Below, piece after piece: positions 7,041 through 9,785 of a DNA stretch of 9,785 nucleotides (the stretch's first letter is position 1; every line of letters starts with the position of its first letter). The stretch comes from an uncultured Clostridia bacterium. Its GTDB lineage: Bacteria > Bacillota > Clostridia > Oscillospirales > Acutalibacteraceae. A program made the translations under genes and the position numbers. Where the stretch lies: assembly GCA_946004305.1 (NCBI GenBank), contig CAMFZJ010000047.1, positions 1-9,785 on the forward strand, written 5' to 3'. Below the pieces are notes generated by a model that made no database searches, had not been told where the DNA came from, and worked only from the letters and a program-made list of their open reading frames with translations.

Positions 7041-7080
7041 TTGTGTAAAGAATTTTTGAAAATACATAAGTTTAACACAG
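7029..7080. repeat. Inverted repeat across the rmuC -10 and leader
   Basis: CTGTGTTA (7029-7036) and TAACACAG (7073-7080) are perfect inverted copies separated by 36 bases. The left arm overlaps the extended -10. The right arm ends at the edge of the rmuC ribosome site (AGAGGTG, 7079-7085). Because the left arm lies upstream of the predicted transcription start, the pair would act in DNA rather than as an mRNA hairpin. It may be chance. Confidence 0.35.
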
Positions 7081-7089
7081 AGGTGAAAT

Positions 7090-8352
7090 ATGGATAATTT
7101 GTGGTTTATTATTATAGCAGTATTTCTTGTTGTGCTTGTAGCATTAGCATTGGCAATACTGCTTTCTGTACGAAAAAATAAAGCTTTTGATGAAGAAAAA
7201 ATAATTACAAAGCTTTCAGAAGAAAACGAGAGAAAACACAGTATTTTAAGACAGGAGCTGACAACTTCAACCCAGCAGTCCGTTAAAAGTCTTGGTGATA
7301 TGATTTCTGAAAATCAAAAATCATTTTCTCAAAACCAGCAGGAAAAGCTTAACGGAATTGAAGAACGTCTTAAGACTTTTTCTTTGGGAAACGAGCAGAA
7401 GCTTGAGCTTATAAGAAAGTCAGTAGAGCAGCGTCTTACATATCTCCAGCAGGATAACAACAAACAGCTTGAAGAAATGCGTAAAACCGTTGACGAAAAG
7501 CTCCAAACTACTCTTGAAGAAAAAATGAACAAAAGCTTTGAGCTTGTTAATCAAAGACTTGAGCAGGTGTATAAGGGCCTTGGAGAAATGCAGACTCTTG
7601 CAGTTGGAGTAGGAGATTTAAAAAAGGTTCTGTCCAATGTTAAAACAAGGGGAATATTGGGAGAAATTCAGCTGGGGGCAATTTTATCTGAAATTCTGTC
7701 GCCGGAGCAGTACGATGAAAATGTAGCAACCAAAAAAGGCAGTGCCGCCGTTGTTGAATTTGCTGTAAAGCTACCTTCTGATGACGACAGCTTTATATAT
7801 CTTCCTATCGACTCAAAATTCCCGGCAGATACTTATTCACAGCTTCGTGACGCAATAGATGAGGGTGATAAAGAAAAAATAGACCTTGCAGTAAAAATGC
7901 TTATAACACGCATAAAGGCAGAGGCTAAGGATATTCACGATAAATATATTGACCCGCCTAATACTACCGAATTTGCAATTATGTTCCTGCCTTTTGAAGG
8001 TTTGTATTCAGAGGTAGTAAACCGTGGACTTGTAGAGATACTACAGCGTGACTATAAGGTGAATATAGCCGGACCAAGTACAATGGCTGCCCTTCTTAAT
8101 TCCCTGCAAATGGGCTTTAAAACCTTAGCTGTTCAAAAAAGAAGTGCAGAGGTTTGGAAAGTTTTGGGAGATGTAAAAACAGAATTTGATAAATTCAATG
8201 ACGTACTTCTCGCAACTCAGCAAAGACTTAATCAGGCTAACAGTGAGCTTGATAAGCTGGTGGGAGTTCGTACAAGACAAATGCGCCGTAAGCTTTCGGC
8301 AGTACAAACCTTAAACAGCGATGAAAAGCCCCAATTACCTGATGAGGAATAA
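7090..8352 (+). CDS. rmuC: DNA recombination protein RmuC
   Basis: RmuC-family protein, 420 residues, predicted to be anchored by one N-terminal transmembrane helix (about 4-26). A long coiled coil (about 35-165) follows, then the conserved RmuC domain (about 170-395), which is related to restriction-endonuclease-like nuclease folds. Family hallmarks are NVKTRGILGEIQL (183-195), PIDSKFP (239-245), FLPFEGLYSE (299-308) and GPSTMAALLNSLQMGFKTL (328-346). In E. coli, rmuC limits inversion between short inverted repeats; its biochemical activity is poorly defined. The C-terminus is a short charged tail. The ATG follows AGAGGTG (7079-7085). A strong promoter lies just upstream, so it probably starts its own transcript, which may continue into sigG 64 bases downstream. 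Confidence 0.94.
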   Translation: MDNLWFIIIAVFLVVLVALALAILLSVRKNKAFDEEKIITKLSEENERKHSILRQELTTSTQQSVKSLGDMISENQKSFSQNQQEKLNGIEERLKTFSLGNEQKLELIRKSVEQRLTYLQQDNNKQLEEMRKTVDEKLQTTLEEKMNKSFELVNQRLEQVYKGLGEMQTLAVGVGDLKKVLSNVKTRGILGEIQLGAILSEILSPEQYDENVATKKGSAAVVEFAVKLPSDDDSFIYLPIDSKFPADTYSQLRDAIDEGDKEKIDLAVKMLITRIKAEAKDIHDKYIDPPNTTEFAIMFLPFEGLYSEVVNRGLVEILQRDYKVNIAGPSTMAALLNSLQMGFKTLAVQKRSAEVWKVLGDVKTEFDKFNDVLLATQQRLNQANSELDKLVGVRTRQMRRKLSAVQTLNSDEKPQLPDEE

Positions 8353-8354
8353 TT

Positions 8355-8384
8355 GAATTATATATGGCTCTTTTGGCAATACTC
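8355..8384 (+). promoter_or_regulatory. Possible sigma-F-type forespore promoter for sigG
   Basis: GGCAATACTC (8375-8384) agrees with the Bacillus sigma-F -10 pattern GGnrAnAnTw at every fixed position except the last. GAATT (8355-8359), spaced by the expected 15 bases, matches the sigma-F -35 (GywTA) at only three of five positions. Transcription of sigG by sigma-F is established in B. subtilis, which makes the match plausible. The weak -35 keeps confidence low. Confidence 0.3.
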
Positions 8385-8397
8385 TAAACAGAGTATT
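8378..8397. repeat. Perfect 8-bp inverted repeat upstream of sigG
   Basis: AATACTCT (8378-8385) and AGAGTATT (8390-8397) flank a four-base AAAC loop. It lies between rmuC and the sigG ribosome site and overlaps the possible sigma-F -10. No T-tract follows on either strand, so it is not a standard terminator. It could be an operator, or a hairpin in read-through mRNA from rmuC that sits just ahead of the sigG ribosome site. Confidence 0.5.
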
Positions 8398-8401
8398 AGT
8401 T

Positions 8402-8408
8402 AAAGGAG
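8402..8408 (+). promoter_or_regulatory. Ribosome binding site that supports a TTG start for sigG
   Basis: AAAGGAG lies eight bases before TTG at 8417. There is no ATG between them. The TTG gives an N-terminus (KVEICGINTSEL) collinear with Bacillus SigG, so the non-ATG start is correct. Confidence 0.85.
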
Positions 8409-8416
8409 CTGTTTTT

Positions 8417-9199
8417 TTGCAGTATAGCAAGGTGGAAATCTGCGGAATAAATACATCTGAATTAAAAGTCCTTAAAGAAGAAGAAAAGAAAAAGCTTTTG
8501 AATGTCATCCGTAACGGAACAGAAAAGGAAAAGAAAATAGCAAGAGATAAGATGATAAACGGAAATCTCCGTTTGGTGCTGTCAGTAATTCAGCGTTTTG
8601 CAAACAGAGGTGAAAACCCTGACGATTTATTTCAGGTTGGTGTAATCGGACTTATTAAGGCAATAGACCATTTTGACCCTACAATGGATGTAAGGTTTTC
8701 CACATATGGCGTACCTATGATAATCGGAGAGGTAAGAAGATACTTGAGAGATAATAACAGCGTCAGAGTGTCACGCTCAATGAGAGATACAGCATACCAC
8801 GCTATGCAAATTAAGGAAAAGCTTACTAATGAGAAAAACTGCGAGCCTACCGTTGAAGAAATAGCCAAAATAATGGGACTGCCAAAGGAAAATGTAGTTC
8901 TTGCTTTGGAAGCTATTGTAGAGCCTGTGTCACTTTTTGAGCCGGTGTTTTCAGACGGTAATGATACAATATATGTAATGGACCAAATAGGAGATAATAA
9001 CGATGACAAAAATTGGCTTGATGAAATTTCAATTAAAGAGTCAATTAAAAACCTTTCAGACAGAGAAAAGAAAATAATCGGACTTCGTTTTTTTCAGGGA
9101 AAAACACAAATGGAAGTAGCAAATGAAATAGGAATATCCCAAGCACAGGTAAGCCGTATAGAAAAAGGTGCATTAGACAGAATTAAAAGTCAGGTGTAG
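8417..9199 (+). CDS. sigG: RNA polymerase sigma factor SigG (late forespore)
   Basis: SigG directs late forespore transcription during endospore formation. The 260 residues are full length and collinear with B. subtilis SigG from memory. The SigG-specific N-terminus KVEICGINTSELKVL is present. Region 2 spans about 48-118 (NGNLRLVLSVIQRF, DDLFQVG, RFSTYGVPMIIGEVRRYLRDN), region 3 about 120-200 (PVSLFEP at 170-176), and region 4 about 205-255, with helix-turn-helix MEVANEIGISQAQVSRIEKG (232-251). Asn48 aligns with B. subtilis Asn45, reported to matter for the anti-sigma factor CsfB/Gin. It starts at TTG behind a good ribosome site, and a weak start may hold expression low. In Bacillus and many clostridia, sigG directly follows spoIIGA-sigE; here it follows rmuC and precedes a TrpR-like regulator. 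Its presence shows the organism descends from spore formers and is probably sporulation-competent. Confidence 0.95.
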   Translation: MQYSKVEICGINTSELKVLKEEEKKKLLNVIRNGTEKEKKIARDKMINGNLRLVLSVIQRFANRGENPDDLFQVGVIGLIKAIDHFDPTMDVRFSTYGVPMIIGEVRRYLRDNNSVRVSRSMRDTAYHAMQIKEKLTNEKNCEPTVEEIAKIMGLPKENVVLALEAIVEPVSLFEPVFSDGNDTIYVMDQIGDNNDDKNWLDEISIKESIKNLSDREKKIIGLRFFQGKTQMEVANEIGISQAQVSRIEKGALDRIKSQV

Positions 9200-9271
9200 A
9201 TGTTGTTTGTAAACTAAATAGTATGCAGATAGATTTATATTAAAAATACTTGTTAATTTTTATAAATCTTA

Positions 9272-9300
9272 TTTACTTTTACGCTTTTGTGTGTTAAAAT
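9272..9300 (+). promoter_or_regulatory. Sigma-A promoter for the YerC-like regulator gene, with extended -10
   Basis: TTTACT (9272-9277) and TAAAAT (9295-9300) are 17 bases apart, matching consensus at four and five of six positions. TGT at 9292-9294 gives an extended -10. Transcription would start near 9307, about 36 bases before the TTG start. The rest of the 143-base gap after sigG shows no clear terminator. Confidence 0.65.
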
Positions 9301-9317
9301 GGTAACGTGTAAAAGTA
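9274..9317. repeat. 9-bp inverted repeat bracketing the yerC promoter
   Basis: TACTTTTAC (9274-9282) and GTAAAAGTA (9309-9317) are perfect inverted copies 26 bases apart. The arms overlap the -35 and the predicted transcription start, with the -10 between them. Most of the element lies upstream of the start, so it would act in DNA. Its placement suits a repressor binding both sites, possibly the encoded TrpR-like protein itself. Confidence 0.5.
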
Positions 9318-9327
9318 CAACTCTGAC

Positions 9328-9334
9328 AAGGAGG
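9328..9334 (+). promoter_or_regulatory. Ribosome binding site that supports a TTG start
   Basis: AAGGAGG lies eight bases before TTG at 9343. No ATG is in frame until codon 41, well inside the conserved domain, so TTG is the start. Confidence 0.88.
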
Positions 9335-9342
9335 ATAAGATT

Positions 9343-9642
9343 TTGAATTCAAAGTTAAAAAGCGAAGCAACAGACTTTTTGTTTGATGCTATTCTCACCT
9401 TAAAAACAAAGGAAGATTGCTATAGATTTTTTGAAGATTTATGTACAAAGCCTGAGATTAATGCAATGTCACAGCGTATAGTTGTTGCAAAAATGCTTAC
9501 AGAAAAAACCGTATATAGTGAGATTGTTAAGAAAACCGGGGCGTCAACAGCAACAATCAGCAGAGTCAACCGTTCACTAAACGAGGACACAGACGGCTAT
9601 ATGCTTGTCTTTGAAAACCTTGGTTTAAAAATTTCTGAATAA
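9343..9642 (+). CDS. TrpR-like DNA-binding protein, YerC/YecD family
   Basis: A 99-residue all-helical protein of the Trp-repressor-like superfamily. The N-terminal helices carry the family pattern (FLFDAILTLKTKEDCYRFFEDLC at about 11-33, split by a short turn). The helix-turn-helix lies at about 55-80 and includes KKTGASTATISRVNRSL, the most conserved stretch of the YerC/YecD group. Length is typical of the family. It probably binds DNA as a dimer; whether it has a ligand such as tryptophan is unknown, and no trp gene is nearby. It has its own promoter flanked by an inverted repeat, suggesting autoregulation. Its stop codon overlaps the start of a methyltransferase gene (TAATG), so the two are probably translationally coupled. 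Confidence 0.9.
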   Translation: MNSKLKSEATDFLFDAILTLKTKEDCYRFFEDLCTKPEINAMSQRIVVAKMLTEKTVYSEIVKKTGASTATISRVNRSLNEDTDGYMLVFENLGLKISE

Positions 9643-9785
9643 TGGAAAGCTATAATGATTTTGCTGAGTTTTATGACAGCCTGATGATTAATGCCGAATA
9701 TAAGAAAAGGGCTGAATATATACTCAAGCTGTTTAATAAACTTAACCATAATATGGGGCTTACTCTTGACCTTGCCTGCGGCACA
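9642..9785 (+). CDS. Class I SAM-dependent methyltransferase, N-terminal part (runs off the window)
   Basis: An open frame of 48 codons starts at ATG 9642, sharing one base with the preceding stop (TAATG), and is still open at the last base. The visible protein begins MESYNDFAEFYDSLM and reaches TLDLACGT at 41-48. The first stretch is the YxxFAxxYDxLM opening common to clostridial class I methyltransferases. LDLACGT is motif I of the Rossmann fold, which binds the methionine-sulfonium cofactor. The methyl acceptor cannot be told from this fragment. There is no separate ribosome site of note, so translation probably relies on coupling to the YerC-like gene. Confidence 0.85.
   Translation, partial: MESYNDFAEFYDSLMINAEYKKRAEYILKLFNKLNHNMGLTLDLACGT

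Noticed and set aside
8378..8397. Hairpin after rmuC as a transcription terminator
   Set aside because: The stem is AT-rich and no T-tract follows on either strand; it also lies almost against the sigG ribosome site.
8632..9009. 125-residue open frame on the minus strand inside sigG
   Set aside because: It is antisense to highly conserved sigma regions and has low-complexity Ser/Thr/Ile composition typical of a shadow frame.
9200..9271. Terminator for sigG
   Set aside because: Only a four-base GTTT/AAAC pairing is visible just after the stop codon, with no stable stem or T-tract.

Overview
This window is the end of an assembled contig from a low-GC Gram-positive, spore-forming anaerobe. The best guess is class Clostridia, possibly Oscillospirales/Ruminococcaceae. 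The evidence is AT-rich intergenic DNA, strong AGGAGG-type ribosome binding sites, several TTG starts, a full-length forespore sigma factor SigG, and proteins of a clostridial type. The genus is not decidable from the sequence alone. Bases 1-45 are not genomic: they are an Illumina Nextera i7 adapter, so genomic sequence starts at about base 46 and the region upstream of the first gene is lost.

Layout. (1) 98-4161, plus strand: a tightly coupled spermidine/putrescine ABC transporter operon, potA-potB-potC-potD (ATPase, two permeases, lipoprotein binding protein). It is closed by a rho-independent terminator at 4187-4220 that also works for the converging genes. (2) 5950-4225, minus strand: a two-gene operon encoding a secreted, membrane-anchored cyclophilin-type peptidyl-prolyl isomerase and a HAD-family phosphatase. 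(3) 6076-6996, plus strand, divergent from the cyclophilin: an S1-domain RNA-binding protein. (4) 7090-9785, plus strand: rmuC, sigG, a TrpR-like YerC/YecD regulator, and the first 48 codons of a SAM-dependent methyltransferase that runs off the window.

How the genes relate. The pot genes form one import machine: PotD captures polyamine outside, PotB/PotC form the channel, and PotA hydrolyses ATP. The remaining genes are mostly housekeeping or regulatory, with no single shared pathway. rmuC and yerC each have a convincing sigma-A promoter with a 17-bp spacer and an extended -10 (TGT before the -10), and both promoters carry inverted repeats. sigG has a possible sigma-F-type promoter in the short gap after rmuC, which would fit its known control in Bacillus.

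I see no CRISPR array, insertion sequence, phage gene, tRNA or rRNA, and no convincing undescribed system. The points most worth a second look are the internal duplication of the PotA C-terminal regulatory domain, the symmetric elements over the rmuC and yerC promoters, the setting of sigG away from sigE, and the adapter at the left end.
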